This document shows positions 54,685 through 63,750 of a stretch of 64,000 nt of DNA, in pieces; the stretch's first letter is position 1; each line of letters opens with the position of its first letter. The DNA lies in assembly GCA_035946625.1 (NCBI GenBank), contig DASYZE010000003.1, positions 1 through 64,000 on the forward strand. Direction: 5' to 3'. This DNA is from DASYXZ01 sp035946625 (GTDB taxonomy: Bacteria > Acidobacteriota > Terriglobia > UBA7540). The notes beneath the pieces were generated by a model that had not been told where the DNA came from, did not search any database, and saw only the letters and a list, made by a program, of their open reading frames with translations. Both the position numbers and the translations under genes were made by a program.

Positions 54685-54982
54685 GGAAGTGACGGCGTGG
54701 GGCAAAAAGGGGCGAAAAAGATACTCAAGCAGTTTTTTGCTGATTTTTATTGGCGGTAAATTACTATAAATAGTGGAGATGGAAAATTGTGTTATCCATG
54801 TTACTCTTGTTACTCTTGTGACAATTTTCCCGCCGAAACGGATAATATAACTATTAGATTAATACTGTTACAATAATCATCTGGACCGCGCCGCCCGCGG
54901 GCGGCGTGACGGATGAAAAGGATTACTTGCGGATAGCCGACCAGGAGTCAGCTCACTTTTTTCGAGAAAATCCGCAAAACGA
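54685..54982. other. AT-rich intergenic region with inverted repeats
   Basis: No gene is seen. A perfect 10-bp inverted repeat GGAAAATTGT/ACAATTTTCC (54781-54790 and 54821-54830) encloses a direct repeat of TTACTCTTG. A perfect 18-bp palindrome CGCCGCCCGCGGGCGGCG follows at 54889-54906. It separates the convergent era and kinase-TPR genes. Confidence 0.5.
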
Positions 54983-57850
54983 TTACTGCAATCTCTCGTA
55001 CTCTGCCTGGGCTTGCGTCAGGACAGGAATGTCAGGGTCGGCGTCTTTCCAGTGGGCGAGGAGATCCTTGTAGACCGCGGCTGATTTTGCGCGATCTCCG
55101 GAAGCGGCCAACGCTCTAGCCAGTTGGAGGCGCGCCATTGGTCCGATGGGATCGTTCAACACGAGCCCGGGATGATCGAGAATTTTTTGAAACTCAACCG
55201 CAGCCTCGCCGGGTCGGTCTAACCGAGAATAAACCAGACCACGCACGTAGACCGGATAGAGAGTTCCAAAGAATGAACCCCCGGTAAAGTATGCGGTGCC
55301 CGGAACGGCCAGGTCGTACGGCGCAGCGACCTGCGTCATTTCGAGCGCCTTCGCTGGGTCACCCTGGTTCAGAGCGTCGAGCGCTCGCAGCGTAGGAAGG
55401 TAACTGAACTGGACGGATGTATCCTTGGGGTACCGCGCTTCGAGTTCCGCCGCGATGGTATGGGCTTGCGCGGAATCGCCCAGAAGCGCAAGCGCAAAAG
55501 CAGGTCCATAGTCGGCATCCCGGCTGCGGAAAAGCGACAACGTCGCTGCCGCGCTTCTTCGCGCCTCCCCGCCAATCCCGAATAGCGCGCTCCATACCGC
55601 GTGAGCGCCATCAAACGCAGCGACCCGTCCCACCAACCCTCCCTGGCGAGCCAGGCTTACCGCGCGCGCCGAGAGGCGGTCTGCTTCTTTGAGGCGCCCG
55701 CGATGTGCCAACGTCAACGCTTCCTGGTGCTCGAACCATCCTTGAGCGTGCAACTTTGCCCGTCGCTGAGTCGCCTCGCGTTCCATTCCCGCCTGGTCAT
55801 TCCTGAGAAAAGCGATGAAATACCGGACCAGCGAGAACTGAACCACCTCGATCCCGCGTTGCAAAGCTTTACGAAGCAGGGCCTCGGCTTCGGCCAAGCG
55901 ATTCTCGTAAAGATAGGCGAAGGCGACATTTTCGTAGCCGATGGCAAAGTCCGGGTCGAGTTCGATCGCCTTCAGCCCCTCTTGCGCGGCTCTCTCGTAT
56001 TGACCCGTACCCGGCGAGGTGAAGCCAGACAAAAAACCGTGGGGCAGAAATGCCGCGGGGTGTCTTTGAATCCAAGCCTCCAAAGTCTGCCGCGCCAGTT
56101 CGAGGTTTCTGGTTACCTCCCTGTGGTATACGAAAGTGATGAGGAAGGTCTCCTGATCGCTGACACGATCGCGCAGCTCGTAGGCCTTGGCCACATTCTC
56201 CGCTGCAAGTTCGGTCTCCCCCAGGTCGGACTGGATCCGGCCCAGGTAAGCGTAAGCGATCGCAAATTTCGGGTCGATCTCGGTGGCTCTCGTCAGCAAT
56301 GAGACGATTTCCGCGGCTTGTGCTTTAGCCTGGAAGGACTGCATGGCCGCGTTGTAATACCTCCAGGCCTCCAGCGAGGACGTCGTTGCCTCGGTCGTGA
56401 GACTGGGCGCGTTTTCCGCGCGTGGAAGCGATCTGCCGATGCGGGCCCCCAAACGTTTTGCCATTTGGGCCAGCGCGTCCGAGACTTCTTCCCTCTTTGT
56501 TGCTGGCTTCTGCTCTTGATCCAGAATGTCGCCGGTTCGGCAATTTCTTGCGCACACGCTCAACATGTACTTGCTTCCGAGGTTGGTGATCGAGCCTTCC
56601 ACCACCGCGGCGCTTTTTGTCCGCTCGCAGACTTCGGCGGCCACGTCGGGCGTGAGCTTCGCATGGGCGGGCCGGCCCATCAGGCCCAGCGTCTGGCTTA
56701 CCCGTGAGTCGGGAATCAGAGAAAGAAGAGCGGAATTCTCCAATTGCACGGCCAGAATATGGCGCAGGGCGCTATCGAACTCCGGGTCGCCAGTAGCATT
56801 CGCGAAATCGGCCAGAACAATCGTGCTCTTGTCCGCGAGTTTGTGCGCGCGGTGAGAATAAGAATAATCTGCGGGGAGGGAAGCAACGGCGGTAGCAGAG
56901 CGATTCCCGCGGTTTGCAGTAGCGGTTACACCTGCCAGTTCCCGCTCCAACTCGGCGGCAGATTGCCACCGGCGCACAGGGTCCTCTTGCAGACAGCGGC
57001 TCACGATTCTTTCCAGCTTCCGCGAGGGGATGCGCCTTCGCTGGAAAGTGACGCGCGCGCCGGTTAACATTTCGTAGAGAATGCAGCCGAACGAATAGAT
57101 ATCCGAGCGAGCATCGGCCGCCTTGCCTTCCCTTTGCTCGGGCGCCATGTAGGCAGGCGTTCCCAGTACCATGCCGCTGGCGGTAACCGTTTCATCCAGG
57201 CCCGATTTCGCCAGGCCGAAATCCAAAACCTTGATTCCCGATTTCGCAATCATGATGTTGCCGGGCTTCAGATCGCGGTGGATGATGCCCTTTTCGTGCG
57301 CCTCCGCCAGCGCAGCCAGAATCTGCGAGGTATAGAGGAGCGCCGTCTTCAGGGGAAGAGGTCCGCTTTTGAGCCGGGCCGCTATCGTTTCGCCCTCCAC
57401 CAGCTCCATGACCAGGTAGTTAGGGCCAACGTCGTAGAGCGTGCAGATGTGGGGATGATTGAGCGAGGAAATGGCGCGGGCTTCCCGCTCGAAGCGCTGA
57501 ATGAATTGCTTCTGCGCGATCTTAACGGCGACCGCGCGGCCTAATCGCGTGTCGACCGCTCGATAGACTTCGCCCATGCCGCCCTCGCCGAGCTTGCTCT
57601 CGACACGATATGGCCCCAGGCATGCGCCCACGGTTAACACCGTGACCGTCGAATCCTCCAGAAGTTGTGGGGCGTTCTGGATGGCAGCCCGCTCCAGGAA
57701 TTCGCCGCCAGAGCGCTGTGCGAGAAGCGATTCTACTTCGCGGCGCAATTCGGGATCGAGCTGGGCCAATAGTGCCGCGCGCTCTTCGGCGTCTCTTCCG
57801 CGAGCCGCATGGTACAGGTCTTCAATTTGCCGGAAACGCTCGGGGGTCAT
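54983..57850 (-). CDS. Ser/Thr protein kinase with C-terminal TPR, no membrane helix
   Basis: The 955-residue protein starts with a short helical region (MTPERFRQIEDLYHAARGRD) found in ECF-linked kinases, then a Hanks kinase domain (about 80-310) with LGEGGMGEVYRAVD, HRDLKPGN, DFGLAKSG and TPAYMAPEQ. A domain (about 345-460, TIVLADFANATGDPEFDSAL) and many TPR units follow to the end. Relatives usually have a membrane helix just before the TIVLADF domain; here that stretch is only about 25 polar residues (GNRSATAVASLPADYSYSHR), so the protein may be cytoplasmic. It overlaps the ECF sigma gene by 29 bases, strongly suggesting a kinase-sigma signalling unit. Confidence 0.9.
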   Translation of the reverse strand: MTPERFRQIEDLYHAARGRDAEERAALLAQLDPELRREVESLLAQRSGGEFLERAAIQNAPQLLEDSTVTVLTVGACLGPYRVESKLGEGGMGEVYRAVDTRLGRAVAVKIAQKQFIQRFEREARAISSLNHPHICTLYDVGPNYLVMELVEGETIAARLKSGPLPLKTALLYTSQILAALAEAHEKGIIHRDLKPGNIMIAKSGIKVLDFGLAKSGLDETVTASGMVLGTPAYMAPEQREGKAADARSDIYSFGCILYEMLTGARVTFQRRRIPSRKLERIVSRCLQEDPVRRWQSAAELERELAGVTATANRGNRSATAVASLPADYSYSHRAHKLADKSTIVLADFANATGDPEFDSALRHILAVQLENSALLSLIPDSRVSQTLGLMGRPAHAKLTPDVAAEVCERTKSAAVVEGSITNLGSKYMLSVCARNCRTGDILDQEQKPATKREEVSDALAQMAKRLGARIGRSLPRAENAPSLTTEATTSSLEAWRYYNAAMQSFQAKAQAAEIVSLLTRATEIDPKFAIAYAYLGRIQSDLGETELAAENVAKAYELRDRVSDQETFLITFVYHREVTRNLELARQTLEAWIQRHPAAFLPHGFLSGFTSPGTGQYERAAQEGLKAIELDPDFAIGYENVAFAYLYENRLAEAEALLRKALQRGIEVVQFSLVRYFIAFLRNDQAGMEREATQRRAKLHAQGWFEHQEALTLAHRGRLKEADRLSARAVSLARQGGLVGRVAAFDGAHAVWSALFGIGGEARRSAAATLSLFRSRDADYGPAFALALLGDSAQAHTIAAELEARYPKDTSVQFSYLPTLRALDALNQGDPAKALEMTQVAAPYDLAVPGTAYFTGGSFFGTLYPVYVRGLVYSRLDRPGEAAVEFQKILDHPGLVLNDPIGPMARLQLARALAASGDRAKSAAVYKDLLAHWKDADPDIPVLTQAQAEYERLQ

Positions 57851-58454
57851 GTGCTGTTGGTTGCTCTTGCCGGTGGCTTAGCTCGCGCAATAGCCAAGCT
57901 TTGGCGAGATTCCAGTCGCGTCGGACGGTGCGCGGTGAGATCTTCAAGGCCGCGACGATTTCCTCCTCGGTCAAGCCGCCGAAATAACGCAACTCGACGA
58001 CCTTCGCCTGTCGCGGAGCAACCTGCGCGAACGCTGTCAAGGCCTCATCCAGGGCCAGAATCGATCGGTGCGGCGAGTTCGACAGGATAGCTGTTTCATC
58101 GAGGTCCATTTTGAGAGCGCTGCCGCCGCGCTTGTGTGCGCCATGGGCGCGTGCGGCGTCCACCAGGATGCGCCGCATCATCTGCGCCGCCATGGCAAAA
58201 AACTGCGCGCGCTGGTGCCATTCGACCTTGGTCACGTCCACCAGGCGGAGGTACACCTCATGCACCAATGCGGTGGTCTGGAGAGTATTGGGGGGGCGTT
58301 CGTTCTTCATATATCGGCGCGCCATGAGGCGCAATTCGGGATAGACTCGCTCCGCCAGCCGTGCCAAGGCAGCCTGGTCGCCGCTGCCCCAGGCTTTCAA
58401 CAAACCCGTGATTTCAGCGGAGAATGCGCCGTTGGACGACACCGTTTTACCCAT
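57822..58454 (-). CDS. ECF-family RNA polymerase sigma factor
   Basis: The 210-residue protein belongs to the Sigma70_ECF group common in Acidobacteriota and Planctomycetes. Region 2 (about 18-95) shows ITGLLKAWGSGDQAALARLA and LRLMARRYMKNERPPNTLQT, then EVYLRLVDV and AAQMMRRILVDAARAH. Region 4 (about 140-195) has VVELRYFGGLTEEEIVAALK and ISPRTVRRDWNLAKAWL. No anti-sigma gene is adjacent. The overlapping kinase gene is the usual partner of this group and may control it by phosphorylation. The predicted mRNA leader is only about three bases, so it may be leaderless. Confidence 0.93.
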   Translation of the reverse strand: MGKTVSSNGAFSAEITGLLKAWGSGDQAALARLAERVYPELRLMARRYMKNERPPNTLQTTALVHEVYLRLVDVTKVEWHQRAQFFAMAAQMMRRILVDAARAHGAHKRGGSALKMDLDETAILSNSPHRSILALDEALTAFAQVAPRQAKVVELRYFGGLTEEEIVAALKISPRTVRRDWNLAKAWLLRELSHRQEQPTAHDPRAFPAN

Positions 58455-58463
58455 GGGGCAAAA

Positions 58464-58472
58464 ATTATATCA
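58464..58472 (-). promoter_or_regulatory. Extended -10 of the ECF sigma gene
   Basis: TGATATAAT on the minus strand is an extended -10 with a perfect TATAAT. Its last base is ten bases before the ATG at 58454, giving a near-leaderless mRNA. No clear -35 exists. Confidence 0.45.
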
Positions 58473-58589
58473 AACCGTGGCCGCTTTTGCCGCCCGTTTC
58501 CGCCTGTATCAGCGGAAGGAGAACACGCACTCAGAAATAGGACACCCGAGTGTGAAATCTCCTCCAATTCAAAACGATAGGAGGAACAC

Positions 58590-59180
58590 ATGAAATACCT
58601 AGCATCTCTAACGCTGATGTTCAGTCTCTGTGTCGCAGCGGCCTACGCGCAAGATGGGTCCGTAAAGATGACATTTTCGGGAACCTCTGCGCCCAGCACC
58701 ATCATTCTTCCACAACCCGATACAACGAGCGACAGCGACAACTTTGTCGGAGGAGGTACGCTGGGTACATTCACCCTTACGGATGTACGAGCGATCGCAA
58801 ATTCTCCGGGGACGTCCAGCACTTGCTCAGGCGCAAATCAGCTCTTTTTTTCGGAACTGGCCGGCGCCGGCGTGTTTCGCTTCCAGGATGGCAGTCTATT
58901 GGAAGTCGCTCTCACGCAAGGAGGGGATTGCATAGATCTCACCACGAACGTGGCTCACTGTACTGTGACCTTTCACATCACCCGTGGAACCGGCCGTTTC
59001 CAGCATGCATCAGGTGTCCTTACGATGAATGAGAACGTGACCGCAGTCGCGATCGACACCAATGGCGACCCCGTGGCCGACGCCTATGGCAACCCCATCT
59101 TTTTTGCAGCTACGGGAGGGTTCACGGGAACAATTTCCGGAGTAGCCACTGCAGAGCAACCCAACGACGCTCAACAATAG
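58590..59180 (+). CDS. Secreted protein of unknown function (196 aa)
   Basis: The start has AGGAGGAACAC directly upstream. A signal peptide (MKYLASLTLMFSLCVAAAYA) precedes an all-beta-looking region. Notable pieces are SVKMTFSGTSAP, GGTLGTFTLTDVRAIANSPG, a cysteine pair in SSTCSGANQ and GDCIDLTT, GRFQHASGVLTMNENVTAVA and FFAATGGFTGTISGV. The alternation of short strands and the GTGRF motif resemble small lipocalin-like or avidin-like exported proteins, but I cannot name a family. It is divergent from the ECF sigma gene, 135 bases away, and could be one of its targets. Confidence 0.75.
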   Translation: MKYLASLTLMFSLCVAAAYAQDGSVKMTFSGTSAPSTIILPQPDTTSDSDNFVGGGTLGTFTLTDVRAIANSPGTSSTCSGANQLFFSELAGAGVFRFQDGSLLEVALTQGGDCIDLTTNVAHCTVTFHITRGTGRFQHASGVLTMNENVTAVAIDTNGDPVADAYGNPIFFAATGGFTGTISGVATAEQPNDAQQ

Positions 59181-59348
59181 GAAGGCCTATGCGCGAGCTC
59201 CTGCTCGCTATGCAAGTGCGGAGAGTCCGATCGGAGAACCAGGCGGAGAGTCGATCCGGTAAAGTCTGCCGCCCAGACAAGGTTGCAATCCGCGGCGCCC
59301 TCTCAAGAAGCTGCGGACGCAGTAGGGCAGCATTGAAGGCACAACGAG

Positions 59349-59516
59349 ATGAATTCGGATCGCACAGGCTCCATGACGCTCAACGTAACCTTCCCGGATG
59401 ATTTCGGCACAGCGCTGGTACTCGCGGATTTTGTGGTCGATGAAGGAGGGACAGAGCTTCAGGCTATCGGAACAGACTCAGGCTTGGTTGAGAGCCGTGT
59501 TTACATGAAGCCGTGA
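59349..59516 (+). CDS. Possible small ORF (55 aa)
   Basis: The frame from ATG 59349 to TGA 59514-59516 encodes SMTLNVTFPDDFGTALVLAD and a polar C-terminus ending VYMKP. It has only GAG as a ribosome-binding site. Composition looks coding-like, and the alternating strands resemble the neighbouring secreted protein. It may be a fragment of a lost gene. I do not recognise a family. Confidence 0.25.
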   Translation: MNSDRTGSMTLNVTFPDDFGTALVLADFVVDEGGTELQAIGTDSGLVESRVYMKP

Positions 59517-59802
59517 ATATAAGTCAAAGCTGGCGCGCACTGGGCCGTGGTTGGATCGGATTAACGTGAGACCTCTGATCGGCTGCGGCGCAGATGTTAG
59601 CGCCGCGCGTGCTGCACGACTGTTGGCAACAAGACATACCGGGGCGGAATACTCGCTAACGGAGAGCTTCCTCTCTCGATTGCAGGCTGAACCAACGCAT
59701 CGGAAGAAGTCATGGTCAGCCCCGGCAGCCGGTCAGAGAAGGAAAAAGGGCAGCGTCCCGGGGAGATCGGGACGCTACCCTTAAGTTACCTCAGTCTCTT
59801 CC

Positions 59803-59853
59803 CGCGGCGGGCCTGGTCGTTCTTATCGCCTTGCGGCGATTAGGCCCGCCGCG
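59803..59853. repeat. Perfect 12-bp inverted repeat with inner hairpin
   Basis: CGCGGCGGGCCT (59803-59814) and AGGCCCGCCGCG (59842-59853) are exact inverse complements. Inside, ATCGCC/GGCGAT forms a second stem. It could extrude as a cruciform or act as a REP element. Confidence 0.6.
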
Positions 59854-59960
59854 AAAACCCAAAAATGACGGAATCCCGATCCGGTGGCAGCGGCGGTGCA
59901 TGACGGCGTGGATTTGAACCACTTTTCTCACCGTCGATCAGAGATCGACGCTACCACGGC

Positions 59961-60323
59961 TCATTCGGTGCGTTTCAATTGGTAATCCAGAAGTTTTACG
60001 GCCATGGACGGTGATTCATCCGAAACGGCGGGAAGAATGGTGCGAACCGTCCGGCCTTCACAAAGAACGGTAGCCCCGCTTTCGCCCTCCGGATTGACGG
60101 GGAGCGAAAAACATATTTGAACCAGGGTGTCGGGATTCAAAGGTTGGGGCGCCTGGAATAAGAGGCCGGAATGGCTGATGTTTTCCGTGCGCCCCTGCAG
60201 CCAATCTTTTTCCTGCTGTTTGCGGTAGCGCATGGGTAGCTTGATGGGGAAGCGTTGCGCCCGTTGAGAGGTGCGCCCACTACCACGCACTGGCGGCTTG
60301 GATGACTTTCCTTTTTCTTTCAC
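59961..60323 (-). CDS. Single-domain PilZ protein
   Basis: I place the start at GTG 60323, six bases after GGAGG; the frame is open upstream to a TTG at 60428 but without a ribosome-binding site. The ~120-residue product has a basic N-terminal tail and a PilZ barrel with RAQRFPIKLPMRYR, ENISHSGLLFQAP (the NxSxxG motif) and VQICFSLPV. The first-motif arginines are RxxRF-like, so c-di-GMP binding is plausible. It is a single gene amid REP-rich DNA. Target unknown. Confidence 0.8.
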   Translation of the reverse strand: MKEKGKSSKPPVRGSGRTSQRAQRFPIKLPMRYRKQQEKDWLQGRTENISHSGLLFQAPQPLNPDTLVQICFSLPVNPEGESGATVLCEGRTVRTILPAVSDESPSMAVKLLDYQLKRTE

Positions 60324-60640
60324 TGGCGGCCTCCGCGGCCCGTGCTGTGAATCAACCGACGAAATGGATAACGCCCTGCGACTCCCTCTTACCGCTCCCA
60401 GTTTGGGGGAAGAGCGGATTCCTGCCAATTACCCGATGGTAGGGGGGCGATGGCACGAAGGTGCCAGCTTGAAGAAAGGTTAAAGGGTGAAGGTTAAAGG
60501 TTAAAAATGGACGGGGAATTATGTCCAGCTTCCGGGAGTCGCGCAAGGCGGGAAATGATGGATGATGAATGGTAAATCATTATTTCCGTAACGGCGGTCT
60601 ATGACCGCCGGGTTCTTCTGTGGTCGATCAAAGTTCGACG
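60324..60640. other. Intergenic region with GGTTAAA repeats and REP hairpins
   Basis: No gene is supported. Between about 60474 and 60508 there are three AAGGTTAAA-type units. A CGGCGGTC/GACCGCCG hairpin (60592-60609) and a GGTCGATC...GTTCGACGCTAC REP (about 60621-60645) follow. Confidence 0.4.
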
Positions 60641-61318
60641 CTACAAGCGGTGGTCGAGGAGGGAGTGGTTGACGGCGAAGAGGGCCAGTTCGAGGCGGGA
60701 GGAGACTCCGAGTTTGTCAAAAATGTTGGTGAGGTGGTGCTTCACGGTTTGCTCGCTAATGGCATACTTTTGGGCGATGTCCCGGTTGTTGTAACCGGCC
60801 ACGATGGCCGAAATAACTTCCAACTCGCGGGGGGTAAGTCCAAACCTTTTCTTGCGGGGGTCTTCGGGCGCGGAGGGCGAGAGATCGCGCAGGGTTTTCA
60901 CCAGGTCGGAAACGCTTTCGCGTCCCAGCCAGTAATCTCCCTGCACCACCGTGTGAATGGCTTTGAGCAGAAGCTGGGTGGCGGATTCCTTCATGACCAC
61001 GCCGCGCGCGCCCAGTTGCAGGGCTTCCACAATCTGGGTGCGCTCCACGGCGGCGGTGAGCAAAATGGTGCGGACGGGCGCGGAAGTTTTGGAAAGTTCC
61101 TGGAGCGCATCCATCCCGGGGGTTCGAGGCATGGCAAGATCGAGGAGAAGTACGTCCGGCTGAAGCTGGCGGGCAAGGGTTACGGCTTCATCGCCGTCAG
61201 CGGCCTCGCCCACCACGCGCAAGTCCGGCTCGGCTTCGAGCAAGCGGCGCAAGCCGTCGCGAAAGAGGGCGTGGTCGTCGGCGATCAGGATGCGTATGGG
61301 GGAGGAAGATTTATCCAT
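60641..61318 (-). CDS. NarL/FixJ-type response regulator
   Basis: From ATG 61318 the protein has 225 residues. The receiver domain (about 6-125) shows RILIADDHALFRDGLRRLLE with the acidic pair, phospho-acceptor Asp in DVLLLDLAMPRTPG, the conserved Thr/Ser TILLTA, and Lys in GVVMKESA. The C-terminal LuxR-type HTH (about 155-220) shows LTPRELEVISAIVAGYNNRD and AISEQTVKHHLTNIFDKLGV. It overlaps the histidine-kinase gene stop by eight bases and is downstream of it on the same strand... the kinase gene lies upstream in the direction of transcription only if read from 63143; here the regulator overlaps its 3' end. The two form one transcription unit. Confidence 0.93.
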   Translation of the reverse strand: MDKSSSPIRILIADDHALFRDGLRRLLEAEPDLRVVGEAADGDEAVTLARQLQPDVLLLDLAMPRTPGMDALQELSKTSAPVRTILLTAAVERTQIVEALQLGARGVVMKESATQLLLKAIHTVVQGDYWLGRESVSDLVKTLRDLSPSAPEDPRKKRFGLTPRELEVISAIVAGYNNRDIAQKYAISEQTVKHHLTNIFDKLGVSSRLELALFAVNHSLLDHRL

Positions 61319-63143
61319 AGGAATTTTTGGGAATACTGATTTCCAGGCGCGCCCCGCCGTCGGGGACCGAATCAATGCACAACTCTCCGTTAATGGAGCG
61401 CACGCGTTCCTTGATCACCACGGGGCCGCGGCGCGCGATATCCAGATCATCTTGCTTGAGGTGGCCGGAAAAATCAAATCCGCGCCCGTCATCATCGACG
61501 ACCAGCAACCATTTTCCATCGGTGGATTCAAAGCGCACCAGAACATGGTGCGCGCCGCTGTGCTTGCGGACGTTCACCAGCGCCTCCTGAAGGATGCGCG
61601 CCAATTCAATGCAAACGCGGGGCGGCAGGGCGGCCTCGGTGAGAGTAGAAGTGAAAGTGGCGGCGATGCCCGTGTCGCGGCGGAATTTATCCACCGTGTA
61701 GGCGAGGAAATCCAGAAGCTGCTTGGGGCCGATGTTCACCGGGGTCATTTGCTGCATCAGTTCGCGCACATTCAGGACTTCCTGGCGAAGCAGGAGCTGG
61801 ATGCGGTTGAGCTCGGCCGCCATTTGTGGGGCAGGGGGCGCGGATTGGCGGCGCAGAACGTCCACCTGCATTTCCAGGCCGATCAAGGACTGGATAACTC
61901 CGTCGTGAAGTTCCCGCGCCACCCGCGCCCGCTCCGCGGCGCCGGCTTTGGTGCGCATGCGCCGGGTGAGGTAAACGTTGTAAAGCGCCGGACCCACGTA
62001 TCGGGAGAGCGCCAGGATGAAGCTCATGGCCGCGTGGGGGGTGGAGATGAGGGCGGGGTCGAATATGATCACGCACCCGGCCCATTCGTGGCCCGATGGA
62101 AGCGATGCTCCAAGGACCTGACGGCAATCGTGCGCCTGGAAAAACGCCGGGGGAGGAGTCCAGGTGGAGGTCGTTTGTCGCCGGCCAGACTCATCGAGCG
62201 AGGCCAACTCGAAACTCTTTGGCGCTGCGGGGGTGGGACGCAGGACGGCGTGCCAGGCGGGAGCGGGCGGGTCAAATCCGTATCGGGCGCGGTCATCCCC
62301 CAGCAGTTCCCGGGATGAAACCGCCAGGGGTTGCGAGCGCACGGGCCAGGCGGCGTCCCAAACAACAAGCCGTCCGGTGGCGGTTTCGTTCAGGATAATC
62401 AGGGCGCGCTGGGAGACAAAAATGCGGCACACTTCATCCATCACATCCCGGATGGCGGCCCGCAGGCCAGTTTCGGAATGAATCCGGCCCGTAATGCGCG
62501 CCGTGGCGGAGGCCTCAGCGTGGAGCAGCTTTTCTTGCTCGCCCAGATAGCCCAGCAGGTAACCCATGATCAGCAGGTTCATGCCGCGCAAGAGCGTGCG
62601 GTTCAACTCGAAACCTTCACCCAGGTAAGCCGGCAAAGACCCGAGGATGGCGGGCGCCAGAATGCCTTCCAGGGAATAGAGAATGGTGGCCGACCCCGCG
62701 GTGGCCAGGGTGGCGCGGAACCCCCAGCGATACGCCGCGGCGGAAAGGACAAAGACGTTGTAAATATAAAAAGGACTGCCGGGGCCGGAAGTAAAAATCC
62801 CGATGAGGGCAGGCCAGATGGTGTCCACCACGTGTACGGTGAGCTGCAGGGTGGGCATGGATCGGTCGGGCGCCAGCACCAGGTATTGTATGGCTAAACT
62901 ATAAATTGCATATAACCCCATCAGGCCATAGGCATAGTGTGCATACTGGGCGGGCTGGGTTGGATCGAGCCAGATGGCCACAAATGAAGTGAGGGCCAGA
63001 AAGGTGCGCGCCGCCGCCAGGATGCGCTCAATCCGGCGCTGCTCGTTGAACACAACCGGCGTGCCGAAACGCTCCAGGGTTCGACTGCGGCCACTTAAGA
63101 ATGACAAGGTTATGGGTGCTGACTCCGATGATTTTTTTATCAC
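61311..63143 (-). CDS. NarL-type sensor histidine kinase with GAF-like domain
   Basis: The 610-residue protein has about six hydrophobic helices (about 42-200, a MASE-like membrane sensor), a GAF-like domain (about 215-390, IHSETGLRAAIRDVMDEVCR), the HisKA_3 dimer helix with phospho-acceptor His (RVARELHDGVIQSLIGLEMQ, about 418-437) and an HATPase domain with ILQEALVNVRKHSGAH (N box) and VVDDDGRGFD (G1). It is transcribed before the response regulator, which overlaps it by eight bases. The membrane input signal is unknown. Confidence 0.92.
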   Translation of the reverse strand: MIKKSSESAPITLSFLSGRSRTLERFGTPVVFNEQRRIERILAAARTFLALTSFVAIWLDPTQPAQYAHYAYGLMGLYAIYSLAIQYLVLAPDRSMPTLQLTVHVVDTIWPALIGIFTSGPGSPFYIYNVFVLSAAAYRWGFRATLATAGSATILYSLEGILAPAILGSLPAYLGEGFELNRTLLRGMNLLIMGYLLGYLGEQEKLLHAEASATARITGRIHSETGLRAAIRDVMDEVCRIFVSQRALIILNETATGRLVVWDAAWPVRSQPLAVSSRELLGDDRARYGFDPPAPAWHAVLRPTPAAPKSFELASLDESGRRQTTSTWTPPPAFFQAHDCRQVLGASLPSGHEWAGCVIIFDPALISTPHAAMSFILALSRYVGPALYNVYLTRRMRTKAGAAERARVARELHDGVIQSLIGLEMQVDVLRRQSAPPAPQMAAELNRIQLLLRQEVLNVRELMQQMTPVNIGPKQLLDFLAYTVDKFRRDTGIAATFTSTLTEAALPPRVCIELARILQEALVNVRKHSGAHHVLVRFESTDGKWLLVVDDDGRGFDFSGHLKQDDLDIARRGPVVIKERVRSINGELCIDSVPDGGARLEISIPKNSYG

Positions 63144-63208
63144 AGTTGGGAGGGGTTAAGCAAGAATGATGGGTGGGAATGACAGACGGGCAGCCGGACC
63201 AACTCGTC

Positions 63209-63598
63209 TTACGTTCTCCATTTCCGGTCTTCCTCAAGACTTTCGCGGACGCGGAAGGCGGTGATCTTGCGGAGCAGAGGAAGAGGCAGCGGCTGGTCCA
63301 GCGGAAATTGGATGGAGGCATCAGCGGTGGCAAATTTCGAAAGCTTTTTCGCAAAGGCTTTCACCGCGGAAGGCGTGGGGTAAAAGCCGATGTGATTTTT
63401 GAAGGCGGCGAAGGTGACCAAAATCCTTCCCTGGGAGAAAGCGGGCATCCCCCACTTCAGGCCCTCCTTGGCCCCGGGTGCGGCTTGGCGAATGCAGGCC
63501 AGCATTTCGCGCAGTTTCTTCCGAGCGTCTTTGGGGGCGGCATTAATGTATTCGGAAATGCTTTCAGGCCGGGCCTTTTTTGCCGTCATCGTCCCCAT
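63209..63598 (-). CDS. DUF1801 family protein
   Basis: The 129-residue protein matches DUF1801/YdhG-like: ESISEYINAAPKDARKKLRE, GLKWGMPAFSQGRILVTFAA, FKNHIGFYPTPSAVKAFAKK and IQFPLDQPLPLPLLRKITAF. Members have been called iron chaperones by homology to frataxin-fold proteins; the function is not firmly established. Start is ATG 63598 with AGGAG upstream, or ATG 63589. It is a single gene. Confidence 0.88.
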   Translation of the reverse strand: MGTMTAKKARPESISEYINAAPKDARKKLREMLACIRQAAPGAKEGLKWGMPAFSQGRILVTFAAFKNHIGFYPTPSAVKAFAKKLSKFATADASIQFPLDQPLPLPLLRKITAFRVRESLEEDRKWRT

Positions 63599-63750
63599 TC
63601 ATCACGCTCCTATCGGTATATATTAGACCCAAAGAATATCGGGGAAACATGAAAAACATTGCCGCCCCCGTTGCCGGCGTCTGGCGTTGGGTCGAGCCCG
63701 GTTTGAGAAAGGGCGAACTGGAGGTGCCGACTTGAAAGTCGGCGCTGCGC
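63599..63750. other. Short intergenic gap with a REP hairpin
   Basis: GCCGACTT/AAGTCGGC (63727-63744) forms a REP-like hairpin. Nothing else is seen. Confidence 0.35.

Larger units (their letters stand above)
59181..59960. other. Gene-poor region with REP-like palindromes
   Basis: Apart from one possible 55-codon frame (59349-59516) no gene is seen. A hairpin GCGTCCCGGGGAGATCGGGACGC occurs near 59752-59774. A 12-bp inverted repeat lies at 59803-59853, and a CGTCGATC...GATCGACG REP near 59933-59953. These are typical of the REP family scattered through this genome. Confidence 0.45.

Noticed and set aside
61290..62318. A 342-codon plus-strand frame opposite the histidine kinase
   Set aside because: The histidine kinase on the other strand has full motifs; this frame is a by-product of GC-rich codons.
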